DNA from: CAVRRZ01 sp963723745
Lineage (GTDB): Bacteria; Actinomycetota; Actinomycetes; Mycobacteriales; Geodermatophilaceae
Length of the DNA: 64,000 nucleotides
NCBI GenBank assembly: GCA_963723745.1
Contig: CAVRRZ010000002.1
Location: 1 to 64,000, forward strand
Direction of reading: 5' to 3'
The notes under the pieces: generated by a model
What the model was told of the DNA's origin: nothing
The model's database searches: none
What the model saw: the letters and a program-made list of their open reading frames with translations, nothing else
Position numbers and translations under genes: made by a program
Shown here: one piece after another, positions 54,908-62,973 of the stretch
How positions within the stretch are numbered: the first letter of the stretch is position 1
How the letters are laid out: each line of letters begins with the position of its first letter

Positions 54908-54949
54908 GCCGTCCAGGCCTGCACCTGAGCCGTCCAGGCCTGCGCCCGA
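54887..54949. repeat. 21-bp tandem repeat, three copies, starting at the TauE/SafE stop
   Basis: Units start at 54887, 54908 and 54929 (each GCCGTCCAGGCCT... with a TGA or near-TGA end). The first copy contains the last codons and stop of the exporter gene; copies two and three lie after it, so the tail was duplicated outside the gene. Confidence 0.85.
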
Positions 54950-54986
54950 GCCCCCGCGGGCTCCTGACCGCGGGCGCACGCTCCGA

Positions 54987-55607
54987 TCACCGGGTGACGT
55001 AGGCCGCCAGGAAGAGCACGAACGCGCTGATCACAAGCAGCAGACGGGCCGGCGTCAGGCCGCGCAGCAGGGGGGCGGTTGCCTCGACCCAGGCCGGCCG
55101 GACGGCGGCCTCGCGGGCGCCCTGGCGGATCATGCGCACCTCGTCGGCGAGCAGCGTGCCGGCTGCGCCGAGCATGCCCAGGCCGACGACGGTCAGGACC
55201 AGCGCGAGCCGGTCGGCGAAGTCCGCGGCGGCGCCGACCAGGAGCAGAACGACCAGGAGGCCGGCCAGCAAGCCGAAGGCGGCACCGGCGACCGGCGCCC
55301 AGGGGCCCATCCGGGTCAGCGGCCCGCGCCGGGGGCCGCGGACCTTCGGGCGCACGGTGACCGGCTTGGTCACGTGCACCCCGGGCGACGACTCCGGGGG
55401 CGCGCCGTCGGCGGCCGCGTCGTCCGGGATCGTGGCCACGGGGTCGGCGACGGGAGGCGCGTCGGGGGCGCCCGCGATCGGGCCGGTGTCGGTCGTGGCC
55501 GGCGCCGGCGTGGCCGGGGCGGGGCCGGCCGCGGGCGGTGCGGTCGTCGCCGTCCGCACCGCAGCGTTCTTCGCCGGAGGGACCGTGGTCGTCGTGCGCT
55601 CGCTCAT
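54987..55607 (-). CDS. Hypothetical membrane protein with disordered N-terminus
   Basis: 206 residues from the ATG at 55607 with GAGG eight bases upstream. The first 90 residues are Ala/Pro/Thr-rich and acidic (low complexity); then three membrane segments (WAPVAGAAFGLLAGLLVVLLLVGAA, LALVLTVVGLGMLGAAGTLL and LLLVISAFVLFLAAYV). Looks like small GC-rich actinobacterial membrane proteins of unknown function. Convergent with the TauE/SafE pair. Confidence 0.7.
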   Translation of the reverse strand: MSERTTTTVPPAKNAAVRTATTAPPAAGPAPATPAPATTDTGPIAGAPDAPPVADPVATIPDDAAADGAPPESSPGVHVTKPVTVRPKVRGPRRGPLTRMGPWAPVAGAAFGLLAGLLVVLLLVGAAADFADRLALVLTVVGLGMLGAAGTLLADEVRMIRQGAREAAVRPAWVEATAPLLRGLTPARLLLVISAFVLFLAAYVTR

Positions 55608-56196
55608 TCCATTCACCTCACCCGACACGCTAGGCGCACCTGTCCCAGCGACCGGGGAGGTCGGCCCGGCGCGTCCCACGAGGTGTGCCTACACACAGCA
55701 ACGGGTGACACCGCGTATTGGCGCTGGTGGAAGCCGCGAGCGGCGCGCCGCGCCGTGCCGGAGTTGACCGTGTGTGGTGAACCGGGCACCTCTGGTTCGC
55801 ACGCGCGGTCTCTGCGACTCGACGGCACAGGATCCGAGCCTTTCCGGCCCGCTCGCCCGCGAAGGCCTTGACACCGCTCCGCGCCCGGTGGCACGTTGCC
55901 GCCGCTGCCCAGGACATTCGGGCAGGTCACCGGCCGGTGAAGCGCCCGCGACGTCCGGAACGGAGGTTCCCATGGTTGGCGAGCCCGTCAGCCACGACAC
56001 ACCTCCTGCGCCGCTCGTCCGGTAGCAGGCTGCCCCAGACGGCAGGCTCGCCTCGAGCCCCTTCCCTGCCGCGGACCGGGTTCTCACCGGCCCGTGGGCG
56101 CAGCAGAAGGCCGGTCGACCCGGTCCCCTGAAGCCGCCGTTCCCCCGCGCCCGCAGCACGGGCGCTCTGCCCTGCCCCCTCCACCCTGACCCGTGG
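55608..56196. other. 589-bp intergenic region before the biosynthetic cluster
   Basis: No gene of convincing size on either strand; open frames here show no homology I recognise. It must hold the promoters for the minus-strand membrane protein and for the plus-strand cluster. The only notable element is the short ORF at 55972. Boundaries of promoters cannot be fixed by eye. Confidence 0.55.
55972..56025 (+). CDS. Possible 17-residue leader peptide
   Basis: ATG 5 bases after a strong GGAGG (55962-55966); product MVGEPVSHDTPPAPLVR, then TAG. It sits 170 bases before the first gene of the cluster. A GGAAC/GTTCC hairpin overlaps the ribosome site. Could be a leader peptide or chance; no evidence of expression. 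Confidence 0.25.
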   Translation: MVGEPVSHDTPPAPLVR

Positions 56197-57396
56197 ATGT
56201 CGACGATGACGTCACCAGCGCAGCAACCCCTCAGCCCGGATGCCCGACCGCACCGGAACGGCCACCCCACGTCGACGACGCGTCCGATCGACGACCACTT
56301 GCCGGATCGCCCGACGGCCGGGCGACCGTCCTGCGCCCGGCATGACCGCCCGGCCGGCACCGGTCCGCGGATCATCTCCAGCCCCGACGGCTTCAACCAG
56401 GACGAGCTCTACGTCGACCTTCGGTCGATCTTCGGCCACCCGCTGTACCTCAAGTGCGAGGGCTTCAACTTCGCCGGCTCGATCAAGGTGAAGGCAGCGA
56501 CGGAGATGGTCGACGCCGCGCAACGGGAGGGGCTGCTGACCCCGTCGTCGGTGCTGGTCGAGTCCTCGTCGGGTAACCTGGGCGTCGCGCTCAGCATGAT
56601 CGCGGCCAGCCGGGGCCTGCGGTTCCTGTGCGTGACCGACACCCGGTGCAACCTCTCGACCCGCCGGCTCATCGAGGCGCTCGGGAGCCGGGTGCACGTC
56701 ATCACCGAACCGGACCCGGTCGGCGGCTTCCTGGGTGCCCGCCTGGAGTACGTGCGCCGCCTGTGCGCCTCGGACGCTCGCTACGTCTGGCTGAACCAGT
56801 ACACGAACCCGGGCAACTGGCGGGCGCACCACCGGACGACGGCCCCGCACATCGGCGCGTCCTTCCCGGACCTCGACGTGCTCTTCGTGGGAGCAGGCAC
56901 CACCGGCACGCTCATGGGCTGCGCCCGGTACTTCCGGGAGTGGGGCCGTGGACCGGTGCGGATCGTCGCGGTGGACGCCGCCGGTTCGGTCACCTTCGGA
57001 GGGCCGCCCGGACGTCGGATGATCCCGGGGCTCGGGACCAGCGTGCGGCCCCCGATGATGGACGAGACCCTCGTCGACGAGGTGATCCGGGTCGAGGAAG
57101 CCGACACCATCCGGACCTGCCACCGGCTCGCGAGGCGGGGTTTCCTCTTCGGGGGCTCGACCGGCACCGTCGTCAGCGGAGCGCTGGAGTGGCTGGACCG
57201 GCACGACATCAGCGGTCTCACGGCGGTGGCCATCGCACCCGACCTCGGTGAGCGGTACCTGGACACCGTCTACCAGCGCAACTGGCTGGAGGCGCTGTAC
57301 GGCAAGGACGTGCTCACCCCGCTCGATGCGGACCAGCGCCGGACGTGGACCGCCGAGCCGGCCAAGGACGCGGTCGGCACCCCCCTGGTGCCGTGA
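56197..57396 (+). CDS. SbnA/cysteine-synthase-like PLP enzyme, probable diamino-acid synthase
   Basis: 399 residues, fold type II PLP enzyme. The Schiff-base lysine is likely in NFAGSIKVKAA, the phosphate loop is GAGTTGTLMG, and ESSSGNLGVAL binds the substrate carboxylate. The substrate-side sequence (YLKCEGFNFAGS) and the FNQDELYVDL start resemble enzymes of the SbnA group that make 2,3-diaminopropionate or 2,3-diaminobutyrate precursors for peptides and siderophores, rather than housekeeping CysK. Some 55 extra N-terminal residues are Pro/Arg/His-rich and may be untranslated (start uncertain). The partner SbnB dehydrogenase is not in the window. GTGA overlap with the next gene. Confidence 0.8.
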   Translation: MSTMTSPAQQPLSPDARPHRNGHPTSTTRPIDDHLPDRPTAGRPSCARHDRPAGTGPRIISSPDGFNQDELYVDLRSIFGHPLYLKCEGFNFAGSIKVKAATEMVDAAQREGLLTPSSVLVESSSGNLGVALSMIAASRGLRFLCVTDTRCNLSTRRLIEALGSRVHVITEPDPVGGFLGARLEYVRRLCASDARYVWLNQYTNPGNWRAHHRTTAPHIGASFPDLDVLFVGAGTTGTLMGCARYFREWGRGPVRIVAVDAAGSVTFGGPPGRRMIPGLGTSVRPPMMDETLVDEVIRVEEADTIRTCHRLARRGFLFGGSTGTVVSGALEWLDRHDISGLTAVAIAPDLGERYLDTVYQRNWLEALYGKDVLTPLDADQRRTWTAEPAKDAVGTPLVP

Positions 57397-60300
57397 CCAC
57401 CGTCGAGCTGGTCCCCCGGTCCGACGGAGCGGCCCCCCTGCCGGACGTGCTGGTCGCCGCTCCCGGCCCGGCGACCGCCGCCCAGCGGCCGGCCGGGCTC
57501 GAACAGGAGCTGTGCACGTTGCTGGCCGAGGTCATGGGCCGCGACGAGGTGGTCCCCGCCGGCGCGCACTTCTTCGACGACCTCGGCGCCGACTCGCTCA
57601 CGATGGCGCACTTCTGCGCGCGGGTGCGCAAGCGGGGCGACCTGCCGGCCGTCTCGATGAAGGACGTCTACCGGCATCCCTCGGCCGGAGCGCTCGCCAC
57701 GGCGCTGGCCGACGCCTCGCTGACACCGGTCGAGCGCGCGATGGCCGGTGTGCTCGCCGAGGTGCTCGACGTCGGCCGGGTGCCGGTCGACGCGCACTTC
57801 TTCGACGACCTCGGCGCCGACTCGCTCACGATGGCGCACTTCTGCGCGCGGGTGCGCAAGCGGGACGACCTGCCGGCCGTCTCCATGAAGGACGTCTACC
57901 GGCACCCCTCCGTCAGGGCACTGGCTGCCGGGGACGCCGCGGCCGCGACCCGCGCGGCACCGGCTGCGCCGATGGCCGCTCCCGTTTCCCCGGCCGCGGA
58001 CCTGCCCGTCGAGGGTCGGCCGCACTATGTGCTGTGCGGGCTGCTGCAGGTGCTGATCTTCCTCGGTTACACCTTCGGGGCGACGGCCGTGGCCCTGCGG
58101 GGCTTCGACTGGGTGGCCGCCGCCTCCGGGGACCTGGACTTCTACCTGCGTGCGGTCGTCGCGGGCAGCGCGATGTTCGTCGGCATGTGCGTCTTCCCGA
58201 TCATCGCGAAATGGGTGCTGATCGGGCGCTGGCGACCTCAGCGGATCCGGGTCTGGAGCCTGGCCTACCTGCGGTTCTGGGTGGTCAAGACGCTGATCCG
58301 CGCCAATCCCCTGGCCCGGTTCTTCCCGGGTTCCCCCCTGTACGTGCTCTACCTGCGCGCGCTCGGTGCCCGCATCGGCCGGGGGGTGGTCATCTTCTCC
58401 CCGAGCGTGCCCGTGTGCACCGACCTGCTGGCGATCGGTGAGGGCACCGTCATCCGGAAGGGCTGCCTGCTCACCGGCTACCGGGCCGTCGCCGGCGTGA
58501 TCGAGACCGGGCCGGTGACCATCGGCCGCTTCGCGTACGTCGGTGAGAAGGCCGTCGTCGACATCGGCACCTCGCTGGGCGACGGGGCGACCCTCGCCCA
58601 GACCTCCTCGCTGCACCAGGGGCAGCGGGTTCCGGCGGGTCAGACCTGGCACGGCTCGCCGGCACGGCCCACGGACGTCGGCTACCGCACCGTCGAGCCC
58701 CGGGACTTCCGCCGCGGCCGCCGGGTCGGCTACTCCCTGGTCCAGCTGTTCAACACCGCGTTCCTGGCCATGCCGCTCGCGGTCGGGATCGTGGACGCCA
58801 TCCTCCTCGACGTCCCCCTCCTCGACGTCGAACTCACCTCGGGCGCGCTCACGACGGCGCAGTTCTGGCTGGACTGCCTGCTGGTCTCGGCCGTCCTGTT
58901 CGCCGGAGGTGCGCTGGGCAGCCTGTTGTTCGTCCTCACCGTGCCGCGGATCCTCCGCCTCGGGCTGCGCGCGGACCGGGTCTATCCGCTCTACGGCCTG
59001 AGGTACTCGATCCAGCGGACCGTCGCCCGGACCACCAACTCCAGGTTCCTGACCGGGGTGTTCGGCGACAGCTCCTACATCGTCGGATACCTGCGGCTGC
59101 TGGGTTACCGCCTGGCACCGGTCCTGCAGACCGGGTCGAACTTCGGCACCGGCGTCACGCACGAGTCGCCGTACCACGTGCGGATCGGCACCGGAACCAT
59201 GGCCGCCGACGGCCTCGCGATCGTGAACACCGACTTCTCCAGCACGTCGTTCCGAGTGACCCGGGCGTCGATCGGCCGGCACAGCTTCCTCGGCAACGCG
59301 ATCACCTACCCCGCGCAGGCCAGGGTCGGCGACAACGTGCTGCTGGCCACGAAGGTCCTGGTGCCGGTGGACGGCCCGGAGCGGCGGGACGTCGGGCTGC
59401 TCGGCTCGCCCGCTTTCGAGATCCCCCGGTCGGTGGAACGGGACATGAGCCTGGGCCTCCCGCCCGATCAGGTCGCCCGCCTGCTGCGCCGGAAGAACCG
59501 GTACAACTTGCGCACCATCGCGCTGTTCCTGCTGACCCGCTGGGTCGGCTTCGCCCTCGCCACCTCCCTCACCCTGGCCGCGGCCCACCACTACGAAACG
59601 TTCGGCGCCGCCGCGATCGCGACCGGCTCGGTCGTCGTCCTCCTCGTGTCCACGGCGTACGGCATCCTCGTCGAGCGGACCTCCACCCGGTTCCGGCCGC
59701 TGCAGCCGCGGATCTGCTCCATCTACGACCCGTACTTCTGGTGGCACGAGCGGTTCTGGAAGATGCACGCCCGCCCCCAGCTGTTCAACGGCACGCCGAT
59801 GAAGGGACTGATCTGGCGGCTGCTCGGGGTGCGGGTCGGCCGGCGCGTCTTCGACGACGGCTGCGGCATGCCCGAGCGGTCGCTGGTCACCCTGGGCGAC
59901 GGCTGCACCCTCAACGCCGGCAGCATCATCCAGTGCCATTCGCAGGAGGACGCCGGTTTCAAGTCCGACTCCATCGTGCTGGGCGCCGGCTGCACGGTCG
60001 GGGTGGGCGCGTGGGTCCACTACGGCGTCACGATGGGCGCGGGGTCGGTCCTGGCGCCCGACGCCTTCCTGATGAAGGGCGAGGACGTGCCGGCCGGTTC
60101 GGTCTGGAGCGGTAACCCGGCCGCGCTCGTCGACGCGGGCCCGCGACCCGACCTGCCGATCGCCGCCCCGATCCCGGCCGAGATCCCGGCCGGGCGAATC
60201 AACGGCTCCCTGCCGGCGAACGGCTCCGCAGCGGCGAACGGCTCCGCAGCGGCGAACGGCTCCGCAGCAGCGAACGGCTCCGCCCGGCCGCCTGCCCACC

Positions 60301-60419
60301 GGGCCGACGGCGGTGGCCCGCCGCTGCGCGTCGCGGCCCTGGTCGGTGGTCCGGTGCGGGCCGAGGTCCACGGCCGGCACCGGGCCCGGCGCCGGCAGGC
60401 GACGGACCCGGATCGCTGA
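57393..60419 (+). CDS. Pls-like membrane peptide-bond-forming protein with two carrier domains and no adenylation domain
   Basis: 1008 residues. Two peptidyl-carrier domains (about 32-105 and 118-190) with phosphopantetheine Ser68 and Ser144, each in DDLGADSLTMAHF. Then the architecture of epsilon-poly-L-lysine synthetase after its T domain: TM1-2 (about 212-280), left-handed-helix C1, TM3-4 (about 450-530), C2 (about 590-690), TM5-6 (about 705-760), C3 (about 810-915; QCHSQEDAGFKSDSI, GNPA end). The C domains link amino acids iteratively at the membrane. Pls itself starts with an adenylation domain; here activation must come from the next gene. The tail has NGSAAA repeats. Confidence 0.88.
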   Translation: MTTVELVPRSDGAAPLPDVLVAAPGPATAAQRPAGLEQELCTLLAEVMGRDEVVPAGAHFFDDLGADSLTMAHFCARVRKRGDLPAVSMKDVYRHPSAGALATALADASLTPVERAMAGVLAEVLDVGRVPVDAHFFDDLGADSLTMAHFCARVRKRDDLPAVSMKDVYRHPSVRALAAGDAAAATRAAPAAPMAAPVSPAADLPVEGRPHYVLCGLLQVLIFLGYTFGATAVALRGFDWVAAASGDLDFYLRAVVAGSAMFVGMCVFPIIAKWVLIGRWRPQRIRVWSLAYLRFWVVKTLIRANPLARFFPGSPLYVLYLRALGARIGRGVVIFSPSVPVCTDLLAIGEGTVIRKGCLLTGYRAVAGVIETGPVTIGRFAYVGEKAVVDIGTSLGDGATLAQTSSLHQGQRVPAGQTWHGSPARPTDVGYRTVEPRDFRRGRRVGYSLVQLFNTAFLAMPLAVGIVDAILLDVPLLDVELTSGALTTAQFWLDCLLVSAVLFAGGALGSLLFVLTVPRILRLGLRADRVYPLYGLRYSIQRTVARTTNSRFLTGVFGDSSYIVGYLRLLGYRLAPVLQTGSNFGTGVTHESPYHVRIGTGTMAADGLAIVNTDFSSTSFRVTRASIGRHSFLGNAITYPAQARVGDNVLLATKVLVPVDGPERRDVGLLGSPAFEIPRSVERDMSLGLPPDQVARLLRRKNRYNLRTIALFLLTRWVGFALATSLTLAAAHHYETFGAAAIATGSVVVLLVSTAYGILVERTSTRFRPLQPRICSIYDPYFWWHERFWKMHARPQLFNGTPMKGLIWRLLGVRVGRRVFDDGCGMPERSLVTLGDGCTLNAGSIIQCHSQEDAGFKSDSIVLGAGCTVGVGAWVHYGVTMGAGSVLAPDAFLMKGEDVPAGSVWSGNPAALVDAGPRPDLPIAAPIPAEIPAGRINGSLPANGSAAANGSAAANGSAAANGSARPPAHRADGGGPPLRVAALVGGPVRAEVHGRHRARRRQATDPDR
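57564..57910 (+). repeat. Duplicated 119-bp carrier-domain segment
   Basis: 57564-57682 and 57792-57910 match at 116 of 119 bases, 228 bp apart. The two copies encode the core of the tandem carrier domains. Near-identity including silent positions points to recent duplication or gene conversion. Confidence 0.92.
60216..60287 (+). repeat. 18-bp tandem repeat in the Pls-like C-terminal tail
   Basis: Unit GCGAACGGCTCCGCAGCG at 60216 and 60234, near-copies at 60252 and 60270; encodes ANGSAA repeats. A low-complexity linker after the last membrane-associated domain. Confidence 0.85.
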
Positions 60420-60436
60420 GCGGGAGGAAGAGATCG

Positions 60437-62962
60437 ATGGACACGGGCAGGGTCAGCGGCCGCGAGTACTGGCGGCACGTCCTTCTCGCGGGCGGCGCCA
60501 CAGCCGTGCCGCGGTGGGTCGCCGCTCCCCGACCCGGGGTCGCCACCCTCACCGGAACGGTGGAGGGCGACCTGCTCCGCCGCCTGCGCGCGCTGGCCGA
60601 CCAGCACGAGACGGGCCTGCCGACGGTGGTGCTGGCAGTGCACGCCCGCGTCCTCGCCGTCCTCTCCGGGGAGACCGGCGTCGTCGCCGGCTACGCCGAG
60701 CCGGACTCCGGCCGGGTGCTGCCCCTCCGACTGGACGGCGGCGCCGAGTCCTGGGCGGAGCTGCTCCGCCGCGCCGCTGCCGCGGAGACCGCCCTGCGGG
60801 CGCACGACGACGTCGCCGTGCCCGACCTGGCCGCGGAGCTGGGCATCGCGGGACCGTCGTTCGAGACCGTCGTGCACCACTCTCCCGACGCGGATCCGGG
60901 CCCGGACGCCGTGCTCGCACTGGGGATCGGCGAGGAGCCCGGCCGGCTGACGCTGCGCCTGGCGTACCGGACCGATGCCCTGGACGCCGACGCCGCCGGC
61001 CGGATCGCCGGCTACCACGCCCGCGCCCTCGCCCTGGTGGCCGCCGAACCCGACGCGGACCCCCGGACGGCCTGCCTGCTGTCCGCCGACGAGCTGCGGC
61101 TCCAGCTGGAGGGGCTCGCCGGGCCGCACCGCGACCTGCCGCCCCGCCGGGCCCACGAACTGTTCGAGGAGCGGGCGGCGGCGCACCCCGACGCCGTGGC
61201 CGCCGTCCAGGGGCAGCGCCGCTGGACCTACGGCGAGCTGGACGCCCGCGCGAACCGGCTCGCCCGGGCACTGCTGAACCGGGGGCTGGGTCCCGAGGAC
61301 GTGGTCGCCGTGGTCACCGAACGCACCCTCGACTGGCTGGCCGCCGTCCTGGCGGTCCTCAAGGCCGGCGGCACGTACCTGCCGATCGAGCCGCACTTCC
61401 CGGCCGACCGCATCGGCACGACGCTCACACGGGCCGGCTGCCGGCTGGTGCTGAGCGAGGCCGGCAGCACCGGTTCGCTGGACCGGGCCCTCACCGGACT
61501 CGACGACGTCCGGTCACTGCTGATCGCCGAGGCGTACGACGAGGAGCGCGACGACTCGCGCGTCGGCATCGCGGTCGGGCCGGACCGGCTTGCCTACATC
61601 TACTTCACGTCCGGCTCCACGGGAGAGCCCAAGGGCGCGATGTGCGAGCACGCCGGGATGCTCAACCACCTCTTCGCCAAGATCGACGACCTGGAGATCG
61701 GCGAGGGGTCGGTCGTCGCCCAGACCGCCCCCCAGTGCTTCGACATCTCGCTGTGGCAGCTGCTGTCGGCGCTGCTCGTCGGCGGCCGCACGCTGCTGGT
61801 CGAGCAGGAGACCGTCCTCGACGTCGCCCGTTTCGTCGACACGCTCGTCGAGGGCCGGGTGAGCGTGCTCCAGGTCGTCCCCTCCTACCTCGAGGTCGTG
61901 CTGTCCTACCTGGAGGAGCACCCCCGCGACCTGCCCGATCTGCGCTTCGTGTCGGTCACCGGCGAGACGCTCAAGCCCGACCTGGCCCGCCGCTGGTTCG
62001 CCGCCCGGCCGGGCGTCGCCCTGGTCAACGCCTACGGGCTGACCGAGACCTCCGACGACACGAACCACGCCGTGATGCATCGGCTCCCCGACCACGGGCG
62101 GGTACCGCTCGGCCGTCCGGTCAACAACGTGCGGGTGTACGTCGTCGACGAGCACCTGCACCCGGTGCCGCTCGGGGCACCCGGCGCCCTCGTCTTCTCC
62201 GGCGTCTGCGTCGGCCGCGGCTACGTGAACGACCCGGAACGCACCCGCCAGGCCTACCTGTCCGACCCGCACCGTCCGGGAGAGCGGCTGTACCGAGCTG
62301 GTGACTTCGGCCGCTGGCTGCCCGACGGCACGCTGGAGTTCCTGGGCCGCAAGGACGGCCAGGTCAAGATCTCCGGCTTCCGCATCGAGATCGGGGAGAT
62401 CGACAACACCCTCCTGCGGGTGCCGGGCGTGCGCGACGCGTCGGTCGTGGTCAGCGAGCGGCCCGACGGCAGCCGGCACCTCGTGGCCTTCTACACGGGG
62501 CCGGAGGTCGTCGACGAGGAGCTGCTGCGCGCCCGGCTCGCCGAATCGCTGCCTCACTACATGGTGCCCTCGGCGTTCTCCTGGCAGTTTCGCCTGCCGC
62601 TCACGGCGAACGGCAAGATCGACACGAAGGCGCTCACCGCGCTGGCCGCCGACGTGCTGGTCGGGACCGAGTACGCGGCCCCCGCCACACCGGCGGAGAG
62701 GCGCGTGGCCGCCGCGTGGGCGGCGGTCCTCGGCCTGCCGCCGGACTCGATCGGCCGGCAGGACTCCTTCTTCGACCGGGGCGGCACGTCGCTGTCGGCG
62801 GTCCGGCTCGCTCTCGCGCTCGACCGGCAGGTCTCCCTGAAGGACATCGTCCGCTGCCCGGTCCTGGCCGACCTCGCCGCCCTGCTCGACGGGTTCGCCA
62901 CGCCGGCCGTGCCCCAGCCGGCCGTGCAACCGCTGCTCGCCACCGTGTCCGAGCCCGACTGA
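60437..62962 (+). CDS. NRPS-like protein: half-condensation, adenylation and carrier domains
   Basis: 841 residues, strong Shine-Dalgarno (GGAGGAAGAG). Residues 1-210 look like the C-terminal half of a condensation domain (EYWRHVLLAGG, LPTVVLAVHARVLAVLSGETGVVAGY) without the HHxxxDG motif. Adenylation domain about 245-745: YFTSGSTGEPKGAM (A3), NAYGLTETSDDTNH (A5), YRAGDFGRW (A7), GQVKISGFRIEIGEID (A8), NGKIDTK (A10, Lys). Carrier Ser785 in GGTSLSA. Pocket residues read by eye as DIWQSTADDK. It probably activates a diamino acid and hands it to the carriers of the Pls-like protein. Confidence 0.88.
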   Translation: MDTGRVSGREYWRHVLLAGGATAVPRWVAAPRPGVATLTGTVEGDLLRRLRALADQHETGLPTVVLAVHARVLAVLSGETGVVAGYAEPDSGRVLPLRLDGGAESWAELLRRAAAAETALRAHDDVAVPDLAAELGIAGPSFETVVHHSPDADPGPDAVLALGIGEEPGRLTLRLAYRTDALDADAAGRIAGYHARALALVAAEPDADPRTACLLSADELRLQLEGLAGPHRDLPPRRAHELFEERAAAHPDAVAAVQGQRRWTYGELDARANRLARALLNRGLGPEDVVAVVTERTLDWLAAVLAVLKAGGTYLPIEPHFPADRIGTTLTRAGCRLVLSEAGSTGSLDRALTGLDDVRSLLIAEAYDEERDDSRVGIAVGPDRLAYIYFTSGSTGEPKGAMCEHAGMLNHLFAKIDDLEIGEGSVVAQTAPQCFDISLWQLLSALLVGGRTLLVEQETVLDVARFVDTLVEGRVSVLQVVPSYLEVVLSYLEEHPRDLPDLRFVSVTGETLKPDLARRWFAARPGVALVNAYGLTETSDDTNHAVMHRLPDHGRVPLGRPVNNVRVYVVDEHLHPVPLGAPGALVFSGVCVGRGYVNDPERTRQAYLSDPHRPGERLYRAGDFGRWLPDGTLEFLGRKDGQVKISGFRIEIGEIDNTLLRVPGVRDASVVVSERPDGSRHLVAFYTGPEVVDEELLRARLAESLPHYMVPSAFSWQFRLPLTANGKIDTKALTALAADVLVGTEYAAPATPAERRVAAAWAAVLGLPPDSIGRQDSFFDRGGTSLSAVRLALALDRQVSLKDIVRCPVLADLAALLDGFATPAVPQPAVQPLLATVSEPD

Positions 62963-62973
62963 CCGGAGTGCCC

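Noticed and set aside
56040..56130. Cobalamin-riboswitch-like stretch on the minus strand (GCCGGTGAGAACCCGG)
   Set aside because: Only one box resembles the motif. The following CCCGCCACTGT core is missing and the downstream gene is not a cobalamin or transport gene.
57270..60380. A very long open frame on the minus strand opposite the Pls-like gene (over 1000 codons), and a similar one at 10105-12399 opposite the EAL/GGDEF gene
   Set aside because: High-GC DNA leaves antisense frames open. The sequences are rich in Arg, Gly and His without any family motif, while the plus strand encodes clear domains.
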